Shown: in pieces, positions 33,244 through 44,689 of the stretch
Layout of the letters: each line of letters begins with the position of its first letter
Position numbering within the stretch: the first letter of the stretch is position 1
Source of the DNA: Nymphaea colorata
Lineage: Eukaryota; Streptophyta; Magnoliopsida; Nymphaeales; Nymphaeaceae
Reading direction: 5' to 3'
Length of the DNA: 64,000 nt
NCBI RefSeq assembly: GCF_008831285.2
Contig: NC_045138.2
Span: 24,151,934-24,215,933 of the forward strand
Notes under the pieces: model-generated
Databases searched by the model: none
Told to the model about the DNA's origin: nothing
What the model saw: the letters and a program-made list of their open reading frames with translations, nothing else
Position numbers and translations under genes: made by a program

Positions 33244-34761
33244 ATGGATAACATCATCTCCATCGTCTCGCTCTCAACCCTCTTTCTCGTAAGTGCTCAT
33301 TGTCTCTCCTCCATCCAAGTAGCAAACCCTATGATTCAGGCACCGTAGAACTTCCGAGTGAGGGCCACCCTACCTGCTGGGAATTGAGCCGGTGTCTACC
33401 GCTTTCAGCTTTACCACATCGCTGCACACACGTCTCAAACGAGGGAGCATGTGTTTTCATAACCAAGCAGTCTTTTTGCACAAAGATTGCCTCCATTATC
33501 CGACTTGAATTGCAACCTATATGGTGGATGATGACTGTTTCCTTTTTTCAATCTTAGCAGCTCGTTGTGGCCACAAACGATGGCTCTTCTACTATAAATT
33601 CTTATTGGAACGAGGTCTTCCCGAGAACCCCCATGCCCAATGCCATTAGAGCTCTCCTGCCATCCTCTCCTGAGATATCAGGTACTCTATTAGTGGTCCT
33701 CTTATCTGTTAGCTTTTCAGAAAATAACAGGAACATTTTTTTCTCTGGCCCGTCATGACTGGTGCTGATGAATTGAGACTATGGAATTGTGTGTATACAC
33801 ACACACAAAGAAATAGGATTCACCAAGTTACCTTTTTCACTTACTGCAGGATTTAGTCGCGGTCTTCACCACTATGACCAAGTGGAAACACCTCTTTATC
33901 CTCAACCCTGGGGTAGAAGGTGGGGTGTGTTGGGTAATGACCACGATCAGTTTAAGAGTAATTGGTCACCGAACCTTGCACCTCTGTATTTCTTAAGGGA
34001 CGACCTGCAGCCTGGTAGCAAGATGAACGTCACCATCATGATCAGCCCGACAATAATAGATGGTTCTAGACTTGAGGCTCCATTTCACATGGAGCTTTCT
34101 TGGGCTGGCGTGGGCAGGCGCCCACGCCTGCCCCACGCTGGCTCCGCCACTGGTTCTAGTGGTGGTACCAGCATTGAGCCAACCTTCTTGCCACGCCAAC
34201 GAGCTGAAGCAATTCCCTTCTCGACCTCCAATCTCACTACCATCCTTAATCCTTAAGATGTTCTCCATTCAACCCCACTCTGAGCATGCATCTCTTACAA
34301 GCCAAACGCTTGCTGATTGCGAGATGCCTGCACTTAAAGGAGAAGTTAAGTATTGTGCAACATCACTGGAATCCATGATTGATTTCGTTGTCGCAGAACT
34401 TGGAAGCCGTGAGATTCATACAGTGGTCACTTCCGTTGTTAACAAAGAGGAAAAAGTGAAGGCCAGGACTTATAGGGTAGGTGATGGAGGGGGAAAGGTG
34501 ATATCTTCCAAAGTTGTGGCATGCCACGATGTGATGTTTCCTTATGTCGTCTTCTACTGCCACATTTTCCCAGGGACAAGGCCATACATGGTTCCTTTGA
34601 TTGCTGACGATGGTAGCCAGGTGAATGCCATTGCTTTGTGTCATTTTGATACATCAAAATGGAATCCTGGGCATGCCAGCTTCCAGTTGCTAGGCGTCAA
34701 ACCTGGAACTGTTCCCATTTGCCACTTCATTGTTAAAGACCTTGCTTGGGTCCCCAACTAA
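33244..34761 (+). pseudogene. Alpha-BURP gene G, broken by a 7-bp tandem duplication
   Basis: Exon 1 is 33,244-33,288 (MDNIISIVSLSTLFL), exon 2 is 33,561-33,681 (YWNEVFPRTPMPNAIRALL) and exon 3 is 33,850-34,761, with correct splice sites and phases. Exon 3 first carries an insertion of 90 nt in total (81-bp element plus 9-bp duplication, 34,070-34,159) that keeps the frame. A tandem copy of ATCCTTA (34,242-34,255) then shifts the frame and gives a stop at once (TTILNP then stop). After that the old frame is open to the normal end, with all four CH pairs and LAWVPN. The W-x3-W segment reads QPWGRRW. Confidence 0.88.
34070..34150. mobile_element. 81-bp non-autonomous DNA element, hAT-like
   Basis: It is flanked by direct repeats TGGTTCTAG at 34,061-34,069 and 34,151-34,159; paralogs have this site once. 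The right end reads GGCTCCGCCAC(TG), the reverse complement of the CAGTGGCGGAGCC type end common in plant hAT elements. hAT elements make 8-bp duplications, and 8 of the 9 bases would fit. The centre is a near-perfect hairpin (GTGGGCAGGCG with CGCCTGCCCCAC). Confidence 0.65.
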
Positions 34762-35460
34762 TCTACATGCCGCCTCCTTAGTTCCTTGTGCTGTCTGGAG
34801 ATCCCTTGAATAAGATCCAGGGCAGAACTCCTCTATCACTGGTTTTGGTTTTGATGGATGATTTTCTAGAGTTCACGGGATGGGCCAATTGACCAGATCG
34901 TTCTGCGAATTAGTCGCGCTAGAGTGGTTTCCATAGATGAATAGCTTTATCTTATCTTACACATGAAACGCCAATGAAGGTGTGAGAATGGCAAAGAACA
35001 TGTATCCATTGAGTCCTTCGAGTGCTCCTCTGTTGCAGACACCTATCTAAAACAGTAGGCACCGGATCACATGGCTTTAGTATTTTAATATGGCTTTTGG
35101 ATGAATAGTTTTTATCAATATGGTTGTAAGAATTTGTCCATATAAAGGTAAAGATTGAGAGAGCAAGTACTTTCGGACTTAGCAGATGCGAAATTAGAGG
35201 CAAATGACTTAGAGATCAGGGTTCAGATATCAGGTTCTTATCGCGTGGAGGCATCTAATGCGCGAGTTAGAGTTGGAGACCTCCAACGACGTGGATCTAG
35301 AAATTCGTTTTAGTTCGCATGACTCCTAATTTCTAGTCGGACTGATTCTGTGTTTAATTCCTACTCCTAATTCCTATCCAACATATATCATTATGTTGCC
35401 ACAATAGCTCCAAGTTAATATCAAAAGAGTTTAATTTTTTTTTTTTTATTATGCACTTGC
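34762..35460 (+). repeat. Alpha-BURP 3' flank, copy 1
   Basis: Matches 59,927-60,460 behind the intact alpha gene K (AGATCCAGGGCAGAACTCCT, GAATAGCTTTATC and TGAAACGCCAATGAAG words). No gene within it. Confidence 0.65.
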
Positions 35461-36019
35461 GCAGATGTTAGCTTTCGTCCATCCGGAAAACCACATCGCT
35501 CCACCAGCAGCCAGAAGGGGCTTTCCATTACTCAAGTTGAAATCCACTCACCATCTATTAACTTTTTCCAATTTTTTGAATCGTGAAAGAGAGTATCAAC
35601 AGAACCTTTTTCAAATATGGTTTGAATCGTGAAAGAGAGTATCAACAGAACCTTTTTCAAATATGGTTTGCTCCTTGGCTGGAAATTTCCAGCTCCACAA
35701 ATCAAATGGTCCAAAAGGTAAAATGGATTGAGTCACAACGTCTACGTAACATGTCCATAACATGGATTGACGCATTCACCCGCCGCCGTCTTTTGGTCAG
35801 CGGCCATGCAAAATATGAATTTAACTGACCGATTATCTCACTTACCATATCCTATAGCGACTTTTTCTGGAATAAACAACACTGTGGGCAACGTCTATAT
35901 ATAATTATCAGGCGGAAAAATAAAAAGAAGATATCGGTCTTTATTAGCCTATAAAATGGAGAGATAGTTGCCGCCTTCTCCATATAGATGATCATTTGAG
36001 TTCGAGCCAGCTTACTACA
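35461..36019 (+). promoter_or_regulatory. Beta-BURP upstream module T, copy 2, with TATA box
   Basis: Same upstream sequence as gene L. A TATAAAAT box lies at 35,950-35,957, 63 bases before the leader of copy H ends at ATG 36,020. A 47-bp stretch (GAATCGTGAAAGAGAGTATC and what follows) is repeated twice near 35,578-35,665. Confidence 0.6.
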
Positions 36020-36409
36020 ATGGGAAGCTGGATTTCATTCTTCTCACTCTCAACTCTCCTTCTGGTAAGTGCTCGTATTCATCAACTCCCTTCGTTGCTA
36101 GATCTACACTCCGGGCTTCAGGCAGCCGCGGGATTCGGCCTTCCACAACGCTGCAAACACTATGGTCTCCAACAAGGAGGAATTTCTTTCCGTCATAAAA
36201 AAAGATTCAGTATTAATCCAGCAGCATATATGGTGGATGGTGGTTGTTTCCTTTTTTATTTTTTTCCCCCTCTTACCAGCTTGTTGAGGCCACAAACACA
36301 AACAGTAGTAGCGCTCTCACTATAAAAGCTTACTGGAATGACGTCCTCCCCAGCACTCCCATGCCCAATGCCATTCAAGCTCTCCTACCATCCTCTACAA
36401 AGATATTAG
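36020..36409 (+). pseudogene. Beta-BURP gene H, exons 1 and 2 only
   Basis: Exon 1 is 36,020-36,064 (MGSWISFFSLSTLLL) and exon 2 is 36,280-36,409 (AYWNDVLPSTPMPNAIQALL), both in frame with good splice sites. Intron 2 follows, including a (CT)n tract, then a copia element at 37,009. Beyond the element, intron 2 resumes at 42,402 for about 135 bp and then breaks off into module S. BURP exon 3 is missing altogether, so no BURP domain can be made. Confidence 0.85.
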
Positions 36410-36412
36410 GTA

Positions 36413-36420
<8 letters not shown>

Positions 36421-36453
<33 letters not shown>
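36421..36453 (+). repeat. (CT)n microsatellite in BURP intron 2
   Basis: An uninterrupted CT run, seen as a much shorter tract in the same place in copies F and L and replaced by a C run in relic E. Confidence 0.85.
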
Positions 36454-36456
<3 letters not shown>

Positions 36457-37008
36457 AGCATCGTTCTAGTAAGGGTTTGGAGAAATTAGTGGTTTCTTGG
36501 GCATGCTTATAGTCACCTTTTTCTATTACATTTTTACGCCTTCCCAAATTCACAGAATCACAGTAATTGATGAAGGGCAGGCATGCACTCATGTTAGTTC
36601 CTAGCATTTGTAGAATGAGGAGCATTGCAGCGTGGGGGCTCACTGGCGGGGAAATGTGAGTGTGGCCAGTCATCATGGCAGTCCATTTATTTGAGGCATG
36701 TTATCAAACATTCCGCGTGCATAAACATTCAACATGGAAGTTGAAGGAATCCCTGTCTTCATCATTTGATATAGGATATATAGCCTGGTTTGGTTAAGAT
36801 GGAACATAATCAACTGAATCTACTGCTGTGCCTTCCACCAACAATAAGAGCGTTTCTCTAGACTTTAGCCACGGTAAAGTCCAAGTCTTCTGCGTTCGAC
36901 TCGTCATTGCAGGGCAGCATCCCGCGTGTTCTGCGCAGGAGTCAAAATGGATTGCATATGTCCACAAGGGAGATAGCAGGAGCAAGATATGACATAGATA
37001 CCATGTGT

Positions 37009-37668
37009 TGTTGGGATACAATGCGGATAAACACGAATCTACTAAAAAAGATTCAACAACGAAGTATAGTCCAAACCGATCATGCAAGAAGCAACAAACC
37101 AACGACCAAACAATCACAAATGCGCAAGAAGATTTTTACGTGGAAAACCCCTCTAAACAATGAGGGTAAAAACCATGGGGTACTATGACCCAAACTCAAT
37201 CCACTATAATCAATGATATAAGTTGTCCCACGAGGGGCTACACAAAGCCAACCCTCCAACAATAATATCTCACCAAAGCTATATGAGAAAAACAATGGAA
37301 AAATATCACCGATTGAATGCCCAAAACGTGGATTGGGAGGAGATGCGTTTCGCCTCCTCGTTGGAATCGAATCTTGCTCTAGCCAAATGCTCGCAACCTT
37401 CTCTTGCTCTTCTCCTTTCTTCTTCTCCTTCTCTCCTCTCTTCTTCTCCTTTTCGCCTCTTGTTGTGCAGCCACCAAGAGAGAGTACGAAAGATCACACC
37501 TCTCCTTCTCTTTTCCCAAAAACGGAACCCTAAAGAGAGAGTGAGAGAGAGACGTGAAAAAGAACGAGTGAGAGTGGGGGGCACCATCGGGTGCCCTCCT
37601 TTTCCTTCCGCCCATCACTTAAGTGACAGGCTGGATCGGGTCCACTTGAGGCTGGACCCGACCCAACA
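37009..37668 (-). repeat. Copia 3' LTR
   Basis: 660 bp, same length as the 5' LTR. It differs from it at 7 places, all transitions and five of them at CpG sites. Confidence 0.93.
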
Positions 37669-37684
37669 AGCTCCCCCTCCAGCC
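37669..37684 (-). other. Copia polypurine tract
   Basis: Read on the minus strand it is GGCTGGAGGGGGAGCT, immediately before the 3' LTR, the usual primer site for plus-strand DNA synthesis. Confidence 0.8.
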
Positions 37685-37719
37685 TCAAGTGAGGGAACAT
37701 ACCTGCAAAATGAACAAAA

Positions 37720-40700
37720 TTAATATACTGCCTTAGAGGCAGTCATCCCAACTAAGTCTCTACACATATCATGTTTCTCTTTAGGTAGAGACTTCGTCAT
37801 CATATCTGCAGGATTATCATCTGTATGGATCTTATCAAGAACAAGCTGCTTCGACTCTAGAACATCACGTATCCAATGATACCTCACGTCTATATGCTTT
37901 GACCTTGCATGAAAAGTAGAATTCTTTCCAAGGTGAATAGCACTCTGACTGTCACAGTAAAGCACGTACTCGTCTTGACTGAACTGAAGTTCCTGCATGA
38001 ACCTCTTCATCCATAGGAGCTCCTTGCTCGCCTCTGTAGCTGCAATAAACTCTGCTTCAGTAGTAGATAATGCTACACATTTCTGAAGTCTGGATTGCCA
38101 AGAAACTGCACCACCTGCATATGTCAATAAAAAACCAGATGTAGATCTTCTCCCATCAATGTCTCCTGCCATGTCTGAATCTGTATAGCCAACAAGAATA
38201 GGTTTTTCTGCCCCAAAACAAAGTGAAAAACTGCTAGTCCCACGAAGGTATCTCAAAATCCATTTAACTGCTTCCCAGTGTTTCTTTCATGGATTTGAGA
38301 TAAACCGACTAACAACTCCAACTGAATGAGCAATATCAGGTCTAGTACATACCATAGCATACATCAGACTACCTGTGACTGAGGCATAGGGAATCTTCTC
38401 CATATCTTCCTTTTCTGAATCTGTCCTGCTTGGTGCTCAACTTGAAATGCGCTGCAAGAGGGGTGCTAACAGGCTTTGCCTTGTCCATATGAAATCTTTG
38501 AAGTACATTCTCAATGTACTTCTCTCGAGATAGCCATAGCTTCTTCGACTTCCTATCTCGTATGATCTTCATACCCAAAATCTGACTAGCAGGTCCCAAG
38601 TCTTTCATAGCAAAAGACTTGCTCAACTCCTTTTTCAAGCTTGAAATTCTCGAGATATTATTGCCAACAATAAGCATGTCATCAACATAAATCAATAAAA
38701 TGACAAAATCATTACCTGAGAATTTTTTCACAAAGACGCAGTGATCTGAAGTAGTCTTGGTGTAGCCATACTCCCCATAAATGACTCGAACTTCTTGTAC
38801 CACTGCCTAGGTGCCTGCTTCAGACCATACAAGCTTTTCTTTAATCTGCAAACATGGTTTTCTTTACCTTTCATAAGAAAACCTTCTGACTGCATCATGT
38901 AAATTTCTTCATCAAGATCACCATGAAGAAAAGCTGTCTTCACATCCATTTGTTCGATCTCCAAATCAAGACTGGCTGTCAAACTAAGAACAACTCTGAT
39001 AGATGACATCTTGACCACCGGTGAGAATATCTCGTCGAAGTCAACTCCTTTCCTCTGATTGAACCCCTTCACAACCAACCTAGCTTTGTATCTTGGGTTT
39101 AAAGAGTTTTCATCATGCTTCACTCTAAAAACCCATTTGTTTCTCAATTCCCTCTTGCCTTGGGGCAACTCCACAAGCTCGAAGGTGTGGTTGTCGTAAA
39201 GTGACTGCATCTCATCTTTCATGGCTTCCATCCACTTTTCCTTGTGCACATCATGCACAGCTTCTTCATAGCATTCAGGCTCACCACTGTCAGTCAACAA
39301 AATATAGTCATGTGCGGGATATCTAGTTGAGGGACGTCGCTCCCTCGTGGATCTCCGCTGCTGATCTACATCTGAGGAAGAACCCTCCAGATTATGATCA
39401 TCATTTTCATCATCTGAATTAGGAATATATGGCATGTCTACTTGTCCTTCTCTATCATGTATCTGCCCAACAGCATCATCTGGCACTGCTCTTGAAGTAT
39501 TCTGCAAGGGAATAGGGTCCACATCAACTGACAAATAGCAGTTATGAGAAGAATCCTTTACTGCTTTCTGAATATCCTCAATATTCTGATCTTCAGCAAA
39601 TACCACATCCCTGCTTCTGACAAGCTTCTTCTCAACTGGATCATACAATCTGTAACCAAATTCATCATGGCCATAACCCAAAAACATGCACTGCCTGCTT
39701 TTTGATTCCAACTTCGATCTCTCATCCTTTGGTATATGCACAAATGCCCTGCATCTAAATACACGTAAGTGCTCATAGGATACATCTTTCCCATACCAAA
39801 CTCTGTTAGGAACATCACCATCCAAAGGAACATGTGGAGACAAGTTAATCACATAAGCAGCAATATGTAAAGCTTCACACCAAAAAGAATCAGATAACTT
39901 AGCTTCAGATAGGAGACATCTAACTCTCTCCATGAGTGTCCTGTTCATCCTTTCTGCCACGCCATTCAATGGAGGAGTCTTAGGTGGAGTCTTCTGGTGC
40001 CTGATGCCATGAGATTTGCAATACTCATCAAATGGACCAATATACTCTCCCCCATTATCGCTGCGAACACACTTCGGCTTCTTTCCAGACTGCCTTTCAA
40101 CCAGTGCATGAAAGTCCTTGAAAACACCAAGGACTTGGTCTTTCCTCTTCAAAGAATAGACCCAAACTTTTCTTGGAAAAATCATCAATAAACGTGACAA
40201 AATAAAGTGCACCACCATGTGAACTTACTTTCATAGGACCGCATACATCTGTATGAACCAGCTCAAGTGCTTCTGACTTTCTGGAAGGTGGATGACTCTT
40301 GAAAGAGACCCGCGTCTGCTTACCTGCAAAACAATGACTGCATTTATCAAGTTTATCCTTCTTTACATCTTGTAGAAGATTCTTCTTGATCAAAAATTGT
40401 AGTCCCTTGTCACTCATATGTCCCAGCCTCCTGTGCCACAACTCTATAGATTTCTCATCCTGTGTCACATGTACCATGTCTCTGGAAATCGATGCCTGCA
40501 TAGTATAAAGATTATTGCTGCATCTTTTGCCTCGAGCAATAATCAAGGAACCTCTAGTAAGCTTCCACTGGCCATCACCAAAAGTGTTGTGATACCCTTC
40601 TTCATCGAGCCTTCCTGCAGAAATAAGGTTCAGATGCATGTCAGGTGCATGCCTCACATCTGTCAGCTTCAATAGAGCTCCATTCGCATTCTTCAAAATG

Positions 40701-41722
40701 ACGTCGCCTTTGCCTACAACATGAGACAAAGAACCATTACCCATTCTCAAAGTACCAAAATCACCAGAAATATATGAAGAGAAAAAATCCTTATGGGAAG
40801 TAACATGAAGAGCTGAACCACTATCAACAACCCAACAAGTATCGTCTCTAGCAACATTAACCATGTTAGCATCACAAACAACAAACATTTCATGTTGTGC
40901 AGCAGCTGCGACATTGTCATCTCGGTCATTTTTCTTCTCTTGTTTCTCCCCAATTTTATTCTCCTTCTTCAACTGAAAGCAATACTTTTTTATGTGTCCT
41001 TTCTTTCCACAGTGGTGGCATTCCAAATTCTTATATCTCGATTTGGACTTGCTTCTGCTTTTATCTCTGCCCCTGTCACTCTTGAATTTACTCCTCCCCC
41101 TGTTCTCTGTGAAAAGAACCTTTGTCGGAGAAGAGCAAGCCTGAGATTTTCTTCTCATCTCCTCATTGAGAATACCTGACTTAACAGTCTCTAAAGAAAC
41201 AACCCCATTAGCTGCAGAGTTAGTAAGCGAGACTCTAAATGTCTCCCACGAATCAGGCAAAGTAGCAAGCAATAATAATCCCAAAATCTCATCTTCAAAT
41301 TTAACGCCCATACTGGATAACTGACTAATGACCCCCTAAAAATCATTTAGAAAATCTGACACTGAACTGCCCTCCCTGAATCTCAAATTCATCAATCTTT
41401 TCAGAAGAAATAATTTACTACTTCCTGTCTTGGAGGCATAAAGATTTTCTAATTTTGCCCACAAACTACATGCATGATTTTCATCTTGGATATGGTTATA
41501 AACATTTTCATCCACAAATTGTCGAATGAAACCACAAACTTGTTCGTGTTCAAATTCCCATTCTTCGTCAGACTTAGAATCGGGCTTTTCTTTGGCAAAA
41601 ACTGGGAGGTGCATAGCCTTCACATATAAGAGATCTTTCATCTTATTTTTCCATAGACTATAATTAGTCCCATTTAGACTAATCATACGGCTAGTACCAA
41701 AATCAATTTTGTTATCCACCAT
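37720..41722 (-). pseudogene. Copia gag-pol polyprotein, multiply broken
   Basis: Starts at the ATG complementary to 41,720-41,722 (MVDNKIDFG). In order on the minus strand: gag; zinc knuckle CHHCGKKGHIKKYC (about 40,983-41,027); protease with VVDSGSALHV (about 40,800-40,840); integrase zinc region LWHRRLGHMS and core (HTDVCGPM near 40,250, VRSDNGGEY near 40,050); reverse transcriptase (RNKWVFRV near 39,140, YVDDM near 38,680); RNase H (DSDMAGDIDG near 38,170) ending at 37,720. Breaks: TAG at 41,336-41,338 in gag, a one-base frameshift near 40,180 in integrase, a frameshift near 38,775 in reverse transcriptase, a frameshift near 38,420, and a TGA at 38,287-38,289. It cannot make a functional polyprotein as read. 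Confidence 0.9.
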
Positions 41723-41726
41723 GTTG

Positions 41727-41738
41727 GCTCTGATACCA
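41727..41738 (-). other. Copia primer-binding site (tRNA-iMet)
   Basis: On the minus strand it reads TGGTATCAGAGC, three bases inside the 5' LTR. This is the common plant primer site complementary to the 3' end of initiator methionine tRNA. Confidence 0.9.
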
Positions 41739-41741
41739 CTT

Positions 41742-42401
41742 TGTTGGGATACAATGCGGATAAACACGAATCTACTAAAAAAGATTCAACAACGAAGTAT
41801 AGTCCAAACCGATCATGCAAGAAGCAACAAACCAATGACCAAGCAATCACAAATGCGCAAGAAAATTTTTACGTGGAAAACCCCTCTAAACAATGAGGGT
41901 AAAAACCACGGGGTACTACGACCCAAACTCAATCCACTATAATCAATGATATAAGTTGTCCCACGAGGGGCTACACAAAGCCAACCCTCCAACAATAATA
42001 TCTCACCAAAGCTATATGAGAAAAACAATGGAAAAATATCACCGATTGAATGCCCAAAACGTGGATTGGGAGGAGATGCGTTTCGCCTCCTCGTTGGAAT
42101 CGAATCTTGCTCTAGCCAAATGCTCGCAACCTTCTCTTGCTCTTCTCCTTTCTTCTTCTCCTTCTCTCCTCTCTTCTTCTCCTTTTCGCCTCTTGTTGTG
42201 CAGCCACCAAGAGAGAGTACGAAAGATCACACCTCTCCTTCTCTTTTCCCAAAAACGGAACCCTAAAGAGAGAGTGAGAGAGAGACGTGAAAAAGAACGA
42301 GTGAGAGTGGGGGGCACCATCGGGTGCCCTCCTTTTCCTTCCGCCCGTCACTTAAGTGACGGGCTGGATCGGGTCCACTTGAGGCTGGACCCGACCCAAC
42401 A
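41742..42401 (-). repeat. Copia 5' LTR
   Basis: 660 bp. Its outer 95 bases (U3 start on the minus strand) hold three consecutive inverted repeats, including a perfect 22-bp palindrome at 42,343-42,364 that is imperfect in the other LTR. Confidence 0.93.
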
Positions 42402-42540
42402 TGTGTCTGTGTGCGTGCATGTGAAATAATTGACGGCAATTTGAGACTCTTTAACCAGCGCTTGTGTGAAAGTTGTTCCTATTTGAAACATGGTGTAGGA
42501 AACATTTGGCGGTGATTGGAAGATATTCAAGATTTGAGTA
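42402..42540 (+). pseudogene. BURP intron 2 remainder of copy H
   Basis: The TGTGT duplication is followed by the CTGTGTGCGTG, AAATAATTGACGGCAATTTG and CATTTGGCGGTGATTGG words, as in intron 2 of copies J and L. It ends near 42,535 where module S begins, so exon 3 was removed by a deletion. Confidence 0.75.
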
Positions 42541-42549
42541 TGTATGTGT

Positions 42550-43110
42550 CCCGAACAATGATACGGAGGGCAGGGGAAAGAAGATCTTGTCTCCTGTATT
42601 CTGTCATCGAAATGGGAAAATCATGTCGTTAGATTTCTTCCCGTTTACTTTGTTTAAGTTAGCACATGGTGATCAAAGAACCAGAGGCTCTGTTCTCTCT
42701 ACAATCTATCCCCCTTCTAGTGAAGGCCTTGGATCTTAAGCAGATCATATACCAGCACATTTTCTTATGTTTGACATCACAGTATCAAGTTAGTTGGGTA
42801 TTGAACGAAAACATCAATATTATGCAATTGATCATCCGCCTTCACTGGTGACGAATAACATGGTCCCAGACACCCAAGAGGACGTATGGTTCTCATCGGG
42901 CATTGTCAAATTGACTACTTGTTACCATCTGCATCCCAAATTAACACGTACGGTGATGCCTTTGTTTATAGAAGACCATATGGTGGTTATTTATAAATAT
43001 GTCAAAAGTTGAGTTATTATTCATAATTTTTTTTTTCAATCAACGAGCTAAACATATTTTATATGGGTATACATACAAATATCATTTTCTGACTTATATA
43101 TACGATGGAA
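42550..43110 (+). repeat. Dispersed module S, copy 3
   Basis: Forward orientation; begins at TGTGTCCCGAACAATGAT and continues with TTCTGTCATCGAAATGGG and the AGAACCAGAGGCTCTGTTC word. The palindrome part is missing. Confidence 0.65.
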
Positions 43111-43379
43111 ATGGCAACACAGAATATCTAAAGCCATGACTGTCTGTTCGTCAGCCAAAAGGAGCATCCTACTATCACTTTCATACCAGTGAAAGCAAAT
43201 TAAAAATGAAGAAATGGATGAGAAATTAAAGAGAAAAAAAAGGACAGAGAGAAACTGAGTGCGATGAATATACAGATCAGAGGACCCACAAACGAAAGAT
43301 GCTGATTTAGCATGAGGGGCTATCGTAAAGGTCTTCCTAACACCATCTTGCTTTCATTAAAACGACACGCTTGTTAACG

Positions 43380-43912
43380 TCATTTGAGATCCTTCTTTCT
43401 AAATTAGAATGAACAACGATTCGAAGGGCAAAACAAATATGCAGAGAAAAAATTGGTCCACGACTACTGATAATCTGAAATGGATCACTTGGTCGAGGTC
43501 CACAAGTAAGCAATAACGAGGCAGACACCCCCAGCTTGGTAGTCTCCATTATTCGTCTGTTTAATTTCTTTCTTACTAATGAATTTTTATTCTGAAGCCG
43601 ATCAGCATCTACATCTGCAGCTAGATCATTTTCTTTCAGAAGAAATGAATGTATGCATTTTATCGGATGAAGAAAAAAGGCCCGATTTCTCCATCTTACC
43701 TCATTTACCGAATTTTATTTAACCCCACTTTGTTAATTGGACTCATACTACAACATTCCGGAAATTGAAAACTTTATAGTGTTCCTCAAAGAGTTGGAAA
43801 CTTCGAGAAGCTTGTACCTCTTTTGTGGGAAACAGATCGCTTCATTTAGAACAAAGAACCTCAATCTATTCTGGTATCTGTTTTATCGTTGTATGCTCAC
43901 TTTTTTTTTATA
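43380..43912 (+). repeat. RLK upstream module P, copy 2
   Basis: Matches 17,636-18,180 upstream of RLK2. It joins kinase sequence directly at about 43,918, so all of the LRR part and the first half of the kinase have been deleted. Confidence 0.75.
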
Positions 43913-43917
43913 AAAAT

Positions 43918-44621
43918 CTAAGCAGCAACGAAGAGGCTGAAAGATTAGACTGGGAAAAAAGGGTGAACATCATAATTGGTGTTGCCGATGCTTTGTCGTA
44001 CATGCATCATGATCATTCAGTTCCAGTAATTCATCTGGACATCTCTAGCAACAAGATTTTGTTATATCCCGATTTCGATGCATGCATTTCAGACTTTGGA
44101 ACAGCCAAATTACTGAACCCAGATTCATCAAATTGGACTGGCCTTGCAGGACACACCGCTACATGGCAACAGGTACGCACTAGAATTTTTTGATCATGCA
44201 GCGTTTTTTGCTTTGTCAATAAACCTTGTTTGTTTTTTTGTGGGTGCTAACTAAAGATGACCACTTTACTGCAGAGTTGGCATATGCCATGAGAGTAACA
44301 GAGAAATGTGATGTCTACAGGTTTGGGGTGGTAGCTCCTGAAATTCTAATGGGAAGGCACCCAGGAGAACTATTGTCGTCTCTGGTTATTCTCAAAAAGC
44401 AAGAGCTTGATGTAAAGCTCTGGGATATGCTGGACCAACGAATACCAGCTCCAGGGGACCAAGAAGCAGAGTTGGTGGCTGCTGTAGCCAAGCTTGCAGT
44501 CATGTGCAAAGACATGAAACTGGTATCACGGCCTACAATGCGCTCTGTTTCTCTGCATCTGTCATCTCCCAGCAGAAAGCATTATTTGTTCAAAGCCTTA
44601 CAAGACAATCATGCATCATGA
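43918..44621 (+). pseudogene. RLK3, truncated kinase fragment
   Basis: Close to RLK2 from SSNEEAERLDWEKRV onward; exon 1 part to 44,172, exon 2 at 44,275-44,621. The glycine loop, catalytic lysine, LRRs and signal peptide are missing. The HRD motif has become HLD (VIHLDISSNK). One base is lost in the GTHGYMAP stretch just before the intron, shifting the frame. Exon 2 alone is open to the normal end ([13 protein letters not shown] to a TGA). It cannot act as a kinase. Confidence 0.9.
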
Positions 44622-44689
44622 GAATGGCCTACACAGTTGTTCAGATACTGCTTCTTTGTACAAAACCTCTCTGTCCAAGTGAAAGTTGC

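Larger units (their letters stand above)
37009..42401 (-). mobile_element. Ty1/copia LTR retrotransposon, full-length, non-autonomous
   Basis: A 5,393-bp element in minus orientation, bounded by two 660-bp LTRs (TGTTGGG...CCCAACA) and flanked by TGTGT duplications (37,004-37,008 and 42,402-42,406). The empty site is visible in the BURP introns at 54,545 and 62,579. Domain order on the minus strand is gag, protease, integrase, reverse transcriptase, RNase H, which defines copia. The primer-binding site and polypurine tract are in their expected places. I count 7 differences between the LTRs, about 1%, so the insertion is young. The polyprotein frame is broken several times, so movement needed help from another element. 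It interrupts intron 2 of BURP copy H in the antisense direction. Confidence 0.95.

Noticed and set aside
37306-37587. Arg/Glu-rich open frames in the copia LTRs (both LTRs)
   Set aside because: They arise from the CT-rich LTR segment and have no coding evidence.
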